Shown in pieces: positions 1 through 6,980 of a stretch of 60,370 nucleotides of DNA (position 1 is its first letter; each line of letters starts with the position of its first letter). The DNA is from Thermoplasmata archaeon. Lineage in GTDB: Archaea; Thermoplasmatota; Thermoplasmata; Lutacidiplasmatales; UBA184. The DNA is taken from the NCBI GenBank assembly GCA_022750115.1, contig JAKIWI010000010.1, positions 1 to 60,370 on the forward strand, in the 5' to 3' direction. The notes beneath the pieces are model-generated. The model saw only the letters and a list, made by a program, of their open reading frames with translations, searched no databases and was not told the origin of the DNA. Both the position numbers and the translations under genes were made by a program.

Positions 1-118
1 CCCCCGGCCTCTGCTTTGCGAAAGCAGCGATCTTCCGCTGATCTACGTGCCCGCGGTCCGCCGGAGGGAGGCGGCCGCTTAAGGGTTGCCGGAAAGAGGC
101 TTTCCGTAGAGCGCGAGG
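1..118. other. No gene seen at window edge
   Basis: This is the 3' side of the leftmost minus-strand gene. I see no convincing coding sequence, RNA gene or terminator in it. Confidence 0.5.
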
Positions 119-733
119 CTAAGCGAACGCCACCGAGAGCGACGAGAACCGCTCCGAATCGCCGGGGGATTTCGAGCTCCTCGTGGCCGGCGCGGCGCCT
201 TGGGTTGCCATCGATCCCCCCGAGCTCGGAGGGCGCGCCGTGCCGGCGGTCCGGCTCACGGGGCGAGGTCGGGCGGGAAGGAGCACCCGCCGGTCGGAGT
301 CGTAGCGGAACAGCTCCGTGAAGCGGCCCCAGTTGACGATGTTCTGGACGAACTCATCGGCCGGAGCCGTGGTGAAGTCGATCAGCCGCACCATCTCCTC
401 TTCGGTGAGCATCCGCTCGGGCGAGCTCTCGAGGGCGCGGACCAGCGCCTTGAACAACGTCGTATGTTTGAGGTGCTCGCGGAGCATCGCCTTCCGGTCG
501 CGGATCGTCGCCGCGAGCACCTTCTTTCCCTGTTCGGTGAGCGTGGCGCGGCCGTCCTTGACTCCAACCAGACCGAGGAGTTCCGCGAACTCCAAAGCGG
601 GGAGGATCTCGTCGATCTCGAGGTCCAAGTCGCCGGCGAGGCGGGCGACGTCCTCCGCCCCCTTATGGTCGCTCAGAAGGACGAGGAGCCCGACCATCTC
701 GCTCGGGCTGCATTTCGGGTATGGCGTTGGCAT
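119..733 (-). CDS. AAA-associated C-terminal-domain protein of an ABC importer
   Basis: The protein has 204 residues and resembles the AAA_assoc_C domain usually fused to the C-terminus of nitrate/sulfonate-type ABC ATPases. Its start MPTPYPKCSPSEMVGLLVLL leads into a winged-helix-like helical region, with an acidic LTEEEMVRLIDF stretch near residue 110. The low-complexity tail after about residue 150 is probably disordered. I chose the ATG at 733 because a purine-rich GGGAAGGGAG lies just before it; the open frame further upstream is arginine-rich shadow. It follows the ATPase gene by about 95 bases on the same strand, so a domain that is normally fused is here a separate protein. A regulatory role on the transporter is inferred from family context. 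Confidence 0.75.
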   Translation of the reverse strand: MPTPYPKCSPSEMVGLLVLLSDHKGAEDVARLAGDLDLEIDEILPALEFAELLGLVGVKDGRATLTEQGKKVLAATIRDRKAMLREHLKHTTLFKALVRALESSPERMLTEEEMVRLIDFTTAPADEFVQNIVNWGRFTELFRYDSDRRVLLPARPRPVSRTAGTARPPSSGGSMATQGAAPATRSSKSPGDSERFSSLSVAFA

Positions 734-827
734 GCGGCTCCCTTCCCTTAGCTCGGAACGCCGAGTCCTCCGGCATCCATAATGGTTCTCCCGGGGGTGG
801 AACGATGGCGAAGCCCGACACCTCGCT

Positions 828-1667
828 TCACGGCCGCGCGCCCCCCTGCGGCAGGGGCTTTCCCCCGTCGAGAGCCGCCTCCGCCGCAGGAGGGCCGGCC
901 GGGGGGCTCGCGCCGCCCTCGGTGATGAGCGAGTAGACGTAGTCCGTGAGCTGGTAGAACGCCTCCGATTTCCGGTCGCGGGGTCGGGGGAGATTGACGA
1001 GGACACCGGACAGGACCCGGCCCGGCCGGCGCGAAAGGACGATCACTCGGTCGGCCATCTGGAGCGCTTCCTCGATGTTGTGCGTCACGAGCACGACCGC
1101 TTCCGGCGGCAGTTGCGGGTCGCGCCAGAGCTGGAGCACCTCCTCGCGAAGGCTCTCCGCGGTCAGCGGGTCGAGCGCGCTGAACGGCTCGTCCATCAGC
1201 AGGACGGCGGGCTCGACGGCGAGGGCCCGCGCGAGGCCGACGCGTTGGCGCATCCCCCCGGACAGCTCGCGGGGGTACGCCTCCTCGAATCCAACGAGGC
1301 CGGTCACCGAGATGTACCGCTCGACGGCCGAGGCGGTCCGCTCCTTCGACCACCCGCGCGCTTCGAGGCCGAAGGCGACGTTCTGCTGGACGGTGAGCCA
1401 GGGATAGAGGGCGAAGCTCTGGAACACCATCGCCATCTCCGTGATGACCCGGTCCACCGGTTTTCCGCGGAACCGGATCGACCCCGCGCTCGGGTGATCG
1501 AGCCCGATCATCAGCCGAAGCAGGGTCGACTTCCCGCAACCCGACGGTCCGACGATCGCGAGGAAATCGTTGTCGGCGACCGAGAACGAAACGTCCTTCA
1601 TGATGTTGATCGAGCCGTGGCGGCTCGCGAACGACTTGTCGACGGAGTCGACCTCGATCAGCGTCAT
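828..1667 (-). CDS. ABC transporter ATP-binding protein, NitT/TauT (SsuB-like) type
   Basis: This 279-residue cytoplasmic ATPase would drive import through the adjacent permease. Walker A is GPSGCGKST at 40-48, the Q-loop glutamine is at about 83, the signature LSGGMRQR is at 135-142, Walker B VLLMDEP is at 155-161 and the H-loop histidine is at 196, so all catalytic elements are intact. The sequence resembles nitrate/sulfonate/taurine transporter ATPases. The substrate cannot be told because no substrate-binding protein is encoded in the window. The gene lies about 20 bases after the permease stop. The C-terminal tail after residue 255 is proline- and alanine-rich and replaces the usual fused AAA-associated domain, which is encoded by the next gene. 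Confidence 0.93.
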   Translation of the reverse strand: MTLIEVDSVDKSFASRHGSINIMKDVSFSVADNDFLAIVGPSGCGKSTLLRLMIGLDHPSAGSIRFRGKPVDRVITEMAMVFQSFALYPWLTVQQNVAFGLEARGWSKERTASAVERYISVTGLVGFEEAYPRELSGGMRQRVGLARALAVEPAVLLMDEPFSALDPLTAESLREEVLQLWRDPQLPPEAVVLVTHNIEEALQMADRVIVLSRRPGRVLSGVLVNLPRPRDRKSEAFYQLTDYVYSLITEGGASPPAGPPAAEAALDGGKPLPQGGARP

Positions 1668-1688
1668 CGTTCCCTCCGACCGGCTCCC

Positions 1689-3434
1689 TCAATCGATCCG
1701 GTATTTCTCGACGGCGACGCGGTAGCGGGGCTTCCAGAAGAGCTCGTTCAAGGCGACGACCGAGCCGACCATGGCGAACAGCGCCCCGACCATGAGGGGG
1801 AGCCCGGCCTTCCCCGCGGCGTTGCCCACGTCGATGAGCTCGCCAATCCCGAGCAACTGGAACGTGTGGCTGCGGGCGGTGAAGTACTCGGCGACGATGA
1901 GGGTGTTCCAGCCCCCGCCGAACGCCGTGATCGAGCCGGTGATGAACGCCGGGAGGATCGCGGGCAGCACGAGCCGACGGTAGTACTGCCACTTGCTGAG
2001 GCCGAAGGCGCGCGCCGCTTCCTCCAGGTCGGGCGGAATCCCTCGTAAGCCCGAGAGGATGTTGAAGAACAGATACCACTCCATCCCCGTCAGGAGCATG
2101 AACACCGCCGCCCCCTCGAACCCGACGACCGGCACGAGGGCGAGAATGAAGACGGGGAACAGCGCCGTCGCCGGGAAGCTCGCGATCACCTCGACGAGCG
2201 GCAACCCGACCCGGTAGGCCCGTGGTCGCCGTACGAGGGCGATCGCCAGCGGGAGCGCGATGGCGACCGAGATCGCGTAGGCCGCCAGCAGTCGGACCGA
2301 GGACAATCCGAGGGCGAGCGGGACCTGGAGGAGTTGCCCGCGCACGGTCGTGGAGATCGGACCGGTCACCACCTCGAAGACGCGGACGCCCAACGTGATC
2401 AGGATGAGCCAGCCGATGACGAGGACCACCCCGATCACCACGTGCCGGAGCGCGGAGCGCGTGCGCGGCCCTGCCTTGGGGGCCACGCTCGCCGTTCGGC
2501 TCGCGAACGTCGCGAGCGGCGTGCTGATCCGCGTGACCGAGCTCACGACCCCGCGGGTGACGAACCCGGCCGCCCGGCGAAGCGGCCTCGGCGTGCCGAC
2601 TTCGCCGGCTCCGGTCGTCTCGCCCGACGGCGAACTGTCGTAGCGGAACCGTTCGGCCCGGTGCCCGAGGGGGCGCCAGACCAGGAAGTCCATCGCCGCG
2701 ATCAGGGCGATCAGCGCGAGGAACCCCGCGAAGAACGCGCTTCCATCCCCGGATTGGGCCGCCGTATCGAGGTAGCTCCCGATCCCTGGGAGCGTCAGCG
2801 AGTTGGAGCCCGTCGAGACGATCTCGGCGAGGACGAGGAAGTACCAGCCCCCCGTCCACGAAAGGACCGAGTTGTAGACGAGGCGGTTGACGGTCGCTGG
2901 GAAGACGACCTGGCGGAGCCTCTGCAGGCCGTGGACGCCGAATGCATCGGCCGATTCCTTGAGCTCGGCCGGGAACGACTTCAGCGATTCGTAGACGCCG
3001 AAGACCATGTTCCACGACATCGAGGTGAAGATCAGGAAGATCGACGCGAGGTTCGGGCCGATCCAGGAGTTCGGCGTGAGGGCGACGAAGAACACGAGCG
3101 CGATCGGGAAGAACCCGAGGATCGGGACCGACTGGAGGATGTCGAGGATCGGGATCATCACCTTCTCGCCGACCCGGTTCGAGGCCGCGACGTAGCCGTA
3201 GAGGAGCGCGAAGCTGAGGGAGAGGAGGTACGCGGCGAGCATCCGCGTGAACGACAGGCCGAGGTCGACGACGGCGGTCGGGAGGTCGACGCTCACCCCG
3301 TGGAAACCGGCCGCGGAGCTCCCGAGGACGAGCGGGAGACCGAACGCGGCCACCCCGGCCGAACCGTAGAACGCGGCGCGAGTCCACGGAACGGACGACG
3401 ACCGACCGGGGCGGGCCTGGCCTGCTTGCCCCAT
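1689..3434 (-). CDS. ABC transporter double-permease protein
   Basis: The protein has 581 residues from the ATG at 3434 and contains two BPD_transp_1-type permease halves in one chain. The first half spans about residues 20-260 and the second about 330-570, each with 5-6 hydrophobic segments. The EAA-like loop of half one is around ELKESADAFGVHG and that of half two around DLEEAARAFGLSK. The ATG at 3434 was preferred over an upstream ATG at 3551 because an AT-rich TATA-like element (3476-3486) lies 42-52 bases upstream of 3434. It heads an operon of permease, ATPase and AAA-associated protein. Fused permeases of this kind are known for NitT/TauT-like systems of unknown substrate. Confidence 0.9.
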   Translation of the reverse strand: MGQAGQARPGRSSSVPWTRAAFYGSAGVAAFGLPLVLGSSAAGFHGVSVDLPTAVVDLGLSFTRMLAAYLLSLSFALLYGYVAASNRVGEKVMIPILDILQSVPILGFFPIALVFFVALTPNSWIGPNLASIFLIFTSMSWNMVFGVYESLKSFPAELKESADAFGVHGLQRLRQVVFPATVNRLVYNSVLSWTGGWYFLVLAEIVSTGSNSLTLPGIGSYLDTAAQSGDGSAFFAGFLALIALIAAMDFLVWRPLGHRAERFRYDSSPSGETTGAGEVGTPRPLRRAAGFVTRGVVSSVTRISTPLATFASRTASVAPKAGPRTRSALRHVVIGVVLVIGWLILITLGVRVFEVVTGPISTTVRGQLLQVPLALGLSSVRLLAAYAISVAIALPLAIALVRRPRAYRVGLPLVEVIASFPATALFPVFILALVPVVGFEGAAVFMLLTGMEWYLFFNILSGLRGIPPDLEEAARAFGLSKWQYYRRLVLPAILPAFITGSITAFGGGWNTLIVAEYFTARSHTFQLLGIGELIDVGNAAGKAGLPLMVGALFAMVGSVVALNELFWKPRYRVAVEKYRID

Positions 3435-3475
3435 CTTCCGAACCCCGGCGAGCGAACGGAACCCGCGACCGATGC

Positions 3476-3486
3476 GGAGTATATCT
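3476..3486 (-). promoter_or_regulatory. TATA-like box of the ABC operon
   Basis: On the minus strand this reads AGATATACTC. It is the only AT-rich stretch in a GC-rich leader and lies 42-52 bases upstream of the permease ATG at 3434, which would leave a leader of about 20 bases. Confidence 0.5.
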
Positions 3487-3552
3487 GGGTTGGCGCGCGC
3501 GGGCGACGACGGGCCGCTCCGACACGTCGGACTTCTCGTCCGATTCGGCAAC

Positions 3553-3560
3553 GTTTATGA
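3553..3560 (+). promoter_or_regulatory. TATA box of the tRNA-Gln/tRNA-Leu transcript
   Basis: GTTTATGA lies 25-32 bases before the first base of tRNA-Gln, the expected spacing for an archaeal box A. No equivalent box precedes tRNA-Leu, so the two tRNAs are probably transcribed together. Confidence 0.6.
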
Positions 3561-3584
3561 ACGGCCCCTCGCTCGCCCGGCCGT

Positions 3585-3691
3585 AGCCCCGTAGTGTAGT
3601 GGCCAATCATGCGAGACTCTGGATCTCGCGACGCAGGTTCGAACGCCAACCGGCGTCACATCGCCGGGGGCCGGAACTCCTGCCGGGGCTA
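3585..3691 (+). tRNA. tRNA-Gln (anticodon CUG) with a T-loop intron
   Basis: The acceptor arm AGCCCCG (3585-3591) pairs perfectly with CGGGGCT (3684-3690), and A3691 is the discriminator. The anticodon stem CGAGA/TCTCG (3612-3616/3624-3628) carries the loop CTCTGGA, giving anticodon CTG. The T-stem GCAGG (3633-3637) pairs with CCTGC (3679-3683), but 41 bases lie between the two strands instead of 7. Removing 3644-3677 leaves the canonical loop TTCGAAT. The A1-U72 pair is typical of archaeal tRNA-Gln, which is made through Glu-tRNA(Gln) amidation; this agrees with the archaeal GluRS in the window. No CCA is encoded. Only the intron makes the gene unusual; standard scanners may miss it. Confidence 0.9.
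3644..3677 (+). other. 34-nt intron in tRNA-Gln at position 59/60
   Basis: A canonical bulge-helix-bulge can be drawn. The outer helix is the T-stem. The central 4-bp helix is TTCG (3638-3641) with CGGA (3672-3675), including one T-G wobble. The 5' bulge is A3642 A3643 | C3644 and the 3' bulge is A3676 C3677 | T3678. The inner helix is GCC (3645-3647) with GGC (3669-3671), and a further hairpin CCGGCG/CGCCGG (3650-3655/3662-3667) closes the intron. Cutting after the second base of each bulge gives the spliced T-loop TTCGAAT. Confidence 0.87.
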
Positions 3692-3700
3692 CTCTTCCTT

Positions 3701-3715
3701 CCGCCGGTTCGGCGG
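3701..3715 (+). repeat. Perfect hairpin between the two tRNAs
   Basis: CCGCCG GTT CGGCGG forms a 6-bp stem with a 3-base loop, 10 bases after tRNA-Gln and 10 before tRNA-Leu. There is no T-run, so it is more likely a processing or spacing element than a terminator. Confidence 0.4.
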
Positions 3716-3748
3716 TCTCACGATGCGGGGGTGCTCCAGCTCGGCCAA

Positions 3749-3775
3749 TCCGGTCCGGTATCGGGCCGGGGCCTT
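3749..3775 (+). other. 27-nt intron in tRNA-Leu D-arm at position 21/22
   Basis: The bulge-helix-bulge is perfect. The central helix is GGCC (3743-3746) with GGCC (3770-3773). The 5' bulge is A3747 A3748 | T3749 and the 3' bulge is T3774 T3775 | C3776. The inner helix CCGG (3750-3753) pairs with CCGG (3766-3769) and continues as TCC/GGG with one wobble around a six-base loop. The outer helix is CTC (3740-3742) with GAG (3777-3779), a pairing that must switch to the D-stem after splicing. Confidence 0.85.
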
Positions 3776-3823
3776 CGAGGCAGGGCTTAGAACCCTGTTG
3801 CCAAGGGCATGCGCCGGTTCAAA

Positions 3824-3855
3824 GGGCGATGGGCGGAGCGCCCACCGCCGGGAAC
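3824..3855 (+). other. 32-nt intron in tRNA-Leu T-loop at position 59/60
   Basis: The 5' bulge is A3822 A3823 | G3824 and the 3' bulge is A3854 C3855 | T3856. The inner helix GGCG (3825-3828) pairs with CGCC (3846-3849), and the intron has its own hairpin TGGGCG GAG CGCCCA (3830-3844). The central helix TTCA (3818-3821) with GGGA (3850-3853) has three pairs plus an A-G mismatch, so it is slightly relaxed. The T-stem is the outer helix. Position and 3' end (GGAAC before T60) are the same as in the tRNA-Gln intron. Confidence 0.82.
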
Positions 3856-4794
3856 TCCGGCCCCCCGCATCCCCCGCCCCCGGGGGGAGCTCTGGCTAGC
3901 TCGCCCCTCGGGCCGCGGTCCCCACCCCCGACCCCGACGGAAATCCTCCGGCTCTCGACCACGGACCTCGACGGGCTGCTCGACCGCCTCGAGCGGGAGG
4001 TGCCGTCGGCCCCGCCGCTCGTCCGTCTCCCGACCGCGCCGTTCCACGAAGCGGTCGTGTTCGGCGACACCCACGGCGACTACCGTTCGACCGAACGCGT
4101 CGCCTCCCACTTCCTCGAGGCTCCCGAGGAGAGGATGCTGATCGGTCTCGGCGACTACGTCGACCGGGCGCCCGCCGACTGCCCCGGCGGCTCCGTCGCG
4201 AACGCGCTCTACCTCCTGGGGCTGTCCGCCCGCTACCCCGACCGCGTCGTCCTGGTGAAGGGAAATCACGAGCTCGACCGGTGGGTCGGCGTGCTCCCCC
4301 ACGACCTTCCGGAGGAGGTCGAGCGGTTGTGGGGCGCCGGGGGGAGTCGATACCTTCGGATCCGATCCCTCCTCGAGCGGGGGCCGTTCGCCGCGGTGTC
4401 CCCGAGCGGGTGCTACCTCGCGCACGGAGGGTTCCCGCGCACGGAGACCGAGGGCCGATGGGAGTCGATGTTCGACGCCTCGGAAGAGGAGCTCACACTC
4501 GAGGTCGGATGGGGCGAGTGCGGGGCTTCGCGCTCTCGGCGCTTGGTCGTTCGGCCGTTCACGGAGCCCGACCTGGAGACGTTTCTCCGCGTGAGCGGGA
4601 CACGTTTGTTTCTCCGGGGTCACGACCCGGATCTTGCCGGGCAGTGGGTGTTCGGGGCGAGGTGCCTCACGCTCCACACGAGTCGGACCTACGAGCGGTT
4701 CGGCGGGGTGCTGTTTGCCATGGTCCCCTTGGACCGGGCGCTCGATTCGGCCGCCGATGTGGTGCTCGAGCGAATTGTCGCGAAGCGCCCCTGA
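3829..4794 (+). CDS. Calcineurin-like (PPP-family) metallophosphatase
   Basis: This open frame encodes a two-metal phosphoesterase of the serine/threonine phosphatase type. With the ATG at 3829 as residue 1, GDTHGD is at 79-84, GDYVDR at 108-113 and GNHE at 145-148, followed by a conserved LAHGG around residue 200 and LRGHD near 262, so the metal and phosphate ligands are present. The start is unresolved. The ATG at 3829 lies inside the T-loop intron of tRNA-Leu, yet strongly GC3-biased codons extend upstream of the next in-frame GTG at 4003 to about 3940. Either the mRNA starts inside the tRNA gene, a CTG is used, or the protein starts at 4003. The substrate is unknown; it ends convergently with a membrane-protein gene. 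Confidence 0.8.
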   Translation: MGGAPTAGNSGPPHPPPPGGALASSPLGPRSPPPTPTEILRLSTTDLDGLLDRLEREVPSAPPLVRLPTAPFHEAVVFGDTHGDYRSTERVASHFLEAPEERMLIGLGDYVDRAPADCPGGSVANALYLLGLSARYPDRVVLVKGNHELDRWVGVLPHDLPEEVERLWGAGGSRYLRIRSLLERGPFAAVSPSGCYLAHGGFPRTETEGRWESMFDASEEELTLEVGWGECGASRSRRLVVRPFTEPDLETFLRVSGTRLFLRGHDPDLAGQWVFGARCLTLHTSRTYERFGGVLFAMVPLDRALDSAADVVLERIVAKRP

Positions 4795-4810
4795 GGACGG
4801 AGATCCCGAC

Positions 4811-5326
4811 TTACCGGGTCGTACCCGGCCAGGGTCCGGTCTCCGGCCACGCGGCGGGTCGGAACGGGCTCGACCGAAGGGTGAGGGCCTGCTCGGCCGT
4901 CACGAAGTAGAGGCCGACCGACCGCCCGGGGGCCGCGCGATACTGGAACGGCTCGAACCGGGAGTTCGTGCTCGAGTTCGGGATGCGGACGAGCGACCAG
5001 GGGATCAACCGCGGTGCGCCGAACTGCGGACGGAGTTCCACCCCATCGGGCGCGGCGCGCACCGCGTTCGGGCGGAACTGGTTGGTGAAGTAGAGCGCCG
5101 ACGCGACGTTGGCGATGCCGAGGGCGACCAGAGCCCCGACCGCCACCGTCTGGCTGATCGTCGACGCGATCGAGGAGTCGTAGAACACGAGCAGCGCGAG
5201 AACGACCTCGGCGACGACGTCGCCGCCGAACATCATCAGGAGCAGCGGAGGCAGGCCGACGGTGGGAACCCACTCGGACGGCGACGCGCGGGACTGCACG
5301 GGTCTCCGGTAGCGTCCTCGGTCCAA
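4811..5326 (-). CDS. Predicted membrane protein with two TM segments
   Basis: The 171-residue protein has hydrophobic segments at about 27-50 and 60-84, followed by a soluble beta-rich C-terminal half that looks PH-like (ELRPQFGAPRLIPWSLVRI and YFVTAEQAL). I do not recognise a family with confidence. It starts about 30 bases after the tsr3 stop on the same strand and could be the last gene of the aldolase-tsr3 operon. It ends 17 bases from the convergent phosphatase gene. Confidence 0.6.
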   Translation of the reverse strand: MDRGRYRRPVQSRASPSEWVPTVGLPPLLLMMFGGDVVAEVVLALLVFYDSSIASTISQTVAVGALVALGIANVASALYFTNQFRPNAVRAAPDGVELRPQFGAPRLIPWSLVRIPNSSTNSRFEPFQYRAAPGRSVGLYFVTAEQALTLRSSPFRPAAWPETGPWPGTTR

Positions 5327-5356
5327 TGAAGGAGTCGGTCGGGACGTCGCCCGACG

Positions 5357-5941
5357 TTACGCCGAGTCGGAGGCGCTCCAGCCACCGGCCTCGGCCGCCA
5401 GTACTCCCGCGGCGCCTGCCGCGTTCGCGTAGGACTGGAGCGGCGCCGCGTTGAGGTCGAAGAACGAAGCTCCGCCGGCGAACGGCGCCAGGAGCCTCCG
5501 AGCGCGCGCGGACTCGCCGAGCACGACCAATGACGCCGCCAGCGCTTCGGCGGTGTTCAGCTCGGCCAGCCGGCCGTGATGCTGGGGGTTCGCGGCGACG
5601 AGCCACGGCAAGCGACGGCGGACGGGCATCCGGGCGAGCCAGGGAATCTCGGCCGGGTAACGCCCGTGCTTCCCGATCCGGTTCCACGAGCAGTCCACGA
5701 CCACCACTCCGGAGCGGAGCGCGGCCGGGCGGTCCTCCCGGCTCAGGGGCACGGTGGCATGCGGGTCGAGAACGACCGCCGAGGACGGCGGGGCACGGGA
5801 GATCGGGACCTCCTCCGCGAAGCCGGCGCGCAGCAACCGGCGGCCGGAGCACTTCCTCGGGTCGTCCTCCTCGGCGAGGACGATCAGGAGCGGGACCTCG
5901 GTCCTAGGAGGGGGGTTCGGCGTACTCGCGGAAGATCCCAT
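5357..5941 (-). CDS. tsr3: Tsr3-like rRNA aminocarboxypropyltransferase
   Basis: Tsr3 transfers the aminocarboxypropyl group from S-adenosylmethionine to an N1-methylpseudouridine of small-subunit rRNA. The family hallmarks are visible: DDPRKCSGRRLLRAGF near the N-terminus, VVVDCSWN in the middle, and LPWLVAANPQHHG followed by LNTAEALAASLVVLG. The length of 194 residues is usual for archaeal members. The start overlaps the 3' end of the aldolase gene by 38 bases; I found no better in-frame start, so the first residues are uncertain. Tight packing suggests co-transcription with the aldolase. Confidence 0.88.
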   Translation of the reverse strand: MGSSASTPNPPPRTEVPLLIVLAEEDDPRKCSGRRLLRAGFAEEVPISRAPPSSAVVLDPHATVPLSREDRPAALRSGVVVVDCSWNRIGKHGRYPAEIPWLARMPVRRRLPWLVAANPQHHGRLAELNTAEALAASLVVLGESARARRLLAPFAGGASFFDLNAAPLQSYANAAGAAGVLAAEAGGWSASDSA

Positions 5942-6875
5942 GCAGCTCCCGGGTCAGGGCGAGGGCGTCGGCGTACGGCCGTTGCCAGAGGTTGCGGCCG
6001 AAGATGATCCCGGTCGCGCCGGCGTCGAGGGACGAGCGGACCTTGGCGAGCAGCTCCGGATCGCCGACCTTCTCCCCTCCCGAGACGAGTACGAGCGAGC
6101 GGCCGGCGGAGACGACGACCTTGCGGAACGACGCATCCGGGCCGAGGGCGAGGGTGTTGTAGGGCGGAGGGCTCTCCTTGTCCTTCTCGGACGCGACGGG
6201 ATAGTTCAGCTTCACGATGTCCGCGCCGAGCTCGAGCGCCACGCGGGCAGCGTAGTCGATCGCGTAGAGGCTCTCCTTGCCTCCCTTCTTCCCGACGAAC
6301 TCGCCGCGCGGGTACGCCCACACGATGACGGGCATGCCGAAGCGGTCGGCCTCGGTGCGCACCTGGCGGAACTGCTCAAGATCCCGGTCCTGGGCGGGGG
6401 ACCCGACGTAGACGGTGTAACCGACGGCGTCGGCGCCGAGCCGGACGGCGTCCTCGACGCTGCCCGTGAGAGGGCTGAACGCCTGGCCGTCGGGCGGAAT
6501 CGCGGTCTTCCCGTTCAGCTTCAGGATGAGCGGGACATCGCCCGCGTACTCGTGGAAGTACTTCTCGGCGAGGCCGATGTGGAGCGCGATGGCGCTGAAA
6601 CGACCCTCCCGGGCCAGCCGGAACTGGTAGCTCGGGTCGGCGGCGTCGGGGTTGACGAAGAAGTCGACCGGCCCGTGCTCGAGCCCCTGGTCGATCGGAA
6701 GGACGAGGAGCGTGCCACCGCCGGGACCGTGGCCGTAGAGGAGGCGCTTCAACCGACCGAGCTTGCCGGGCGACAGACCCAGGGAACTCAGGGCGGGGCG
6801 GCGCGCTCGGGGGGGTGGTGAGGCGCCGCCCGACGACATTGACGGCACACCCGAACGGCCGGCGGACTCCGACAT
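5904..6875 (-). CDS. Archaeal class I fructose-bisphosphate aldolase (DhnA/FbaB type)
   Basis: The 323-residue protein resembles archaeal-type class I aldolases of the DeoC/LacD fold, which act in gluconeogenesis and glycolysis. Landmarks are LPIDQGLEHGPVDFF, the central LKLNGKT strand, ADIVKLNYP carrying the likely Schiff-base lysine, and the phosphate-binding stretches VVSAGRS, LVSGGEK and GIIFGRNLWQ. The first 30 residues are a serine/proline-rich extension not expected in the family, so a downstream start is possible. A related aldolase acts in archaeal shikimate synthesis; without neighbours from that pathway I prefer the fructose-bisphosphate role. Confidence 0.85.
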   Translation of the reverse strand: MSESAGRSGVPSMSSGGASPPPRARRPALSSLGLSPGKLGRLKRLLYGHGPGGGTLLVLPIDQGLEHGPVDFFVNPDAADPSYQFRLAREGRFSAIALHIGLAEKYFHEYAGDVPLILKLNGKTAIPPDGQAFSPLTGSVEDAVRLGADAVGYTVYVGSPAQDRDLEQFRQVRTEADRFGMPVIVWAYPRGEFVGKKGGKESLYAIDYAARVALELGADIVKLNYPVASEKDKESPPPYNTLALGPDASFRKVVVSAGRSLVLVSGGEKVGDPELLAKVRSSLDAGATGIIFGRNLWQRPYADALALTRELHGIFREYAEPPS

Positions 6876-6907
6876 GGACCCGACACTCCAAACACCGAGC
6901 CCGCCGA

Positions 6908-6916
6908 TTTAATGGT
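6908..6916 (-). promoter_or_regulatory. TATA-like box of the aldolase operon
   Basis: On the minus strand an ACCATTAAAT-like stretch lies 33-41 bases before the aldolase ATG. It is the only AT-rich stretch in the region. Confidence 0.4.
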
Positions 6917-6980
6917 TCGGCCGTCGGCGGTCCGCGTGCGACAGTGACCCACTCAACGAGTAAAATGACCGCCCCAGGAA

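Larger units (their letters stand above)
3725..3869 (+). tRNA. tRNA-Leu (anticodon UAG) with two introns
   Basis: The acceptor arm GCGGGGG (3725-3731) pairs with CCCCCGC (3862-3868) and A3869 is the discriminator. The D-stem CTC (3734-3736) pairs with GAG (3777-3779). The anticodon stem CAGGG/CCCTG (3781-3785/3793-3797) holds the loop CTTAGAA, anticodon TAG. The class II variable arm is TGCC AAG GGCA (3799-3809). The T-stem GCCGG (3813-3817) pairs with CCGGC (3857-3861). The D-loop carries the usual AG...GG...CAA bases (3738-3748). The arms close only if 3749-3775 and 3824-3855 are removed. The mature T-loop would be TTCAAAT. No CCA is encoded. The predicted ATG of the downstream phosphatase ORF falls inside the second intron. 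Confidence 0.88.

Noticed and set aside
748-3606. A 952-codon arginine/proline-rich frame on the minus strand
   Set aside because: It is a GC-driven shadow of the permease and ATPase genes in another frame.
3701-3715. Terminator between tRNA-Gln and tRNA-Leu
   Set aside because: There is no T-run, and tRNA-Leu has no promoter of its own, so read-through is needed.
3787-4677. A 296-codon minus-strand frame over the tRNA-Leu and phosphatase
   Set aside because: It has no domain or coding pattern; the opposite strand carries intact phosphatase motifs.
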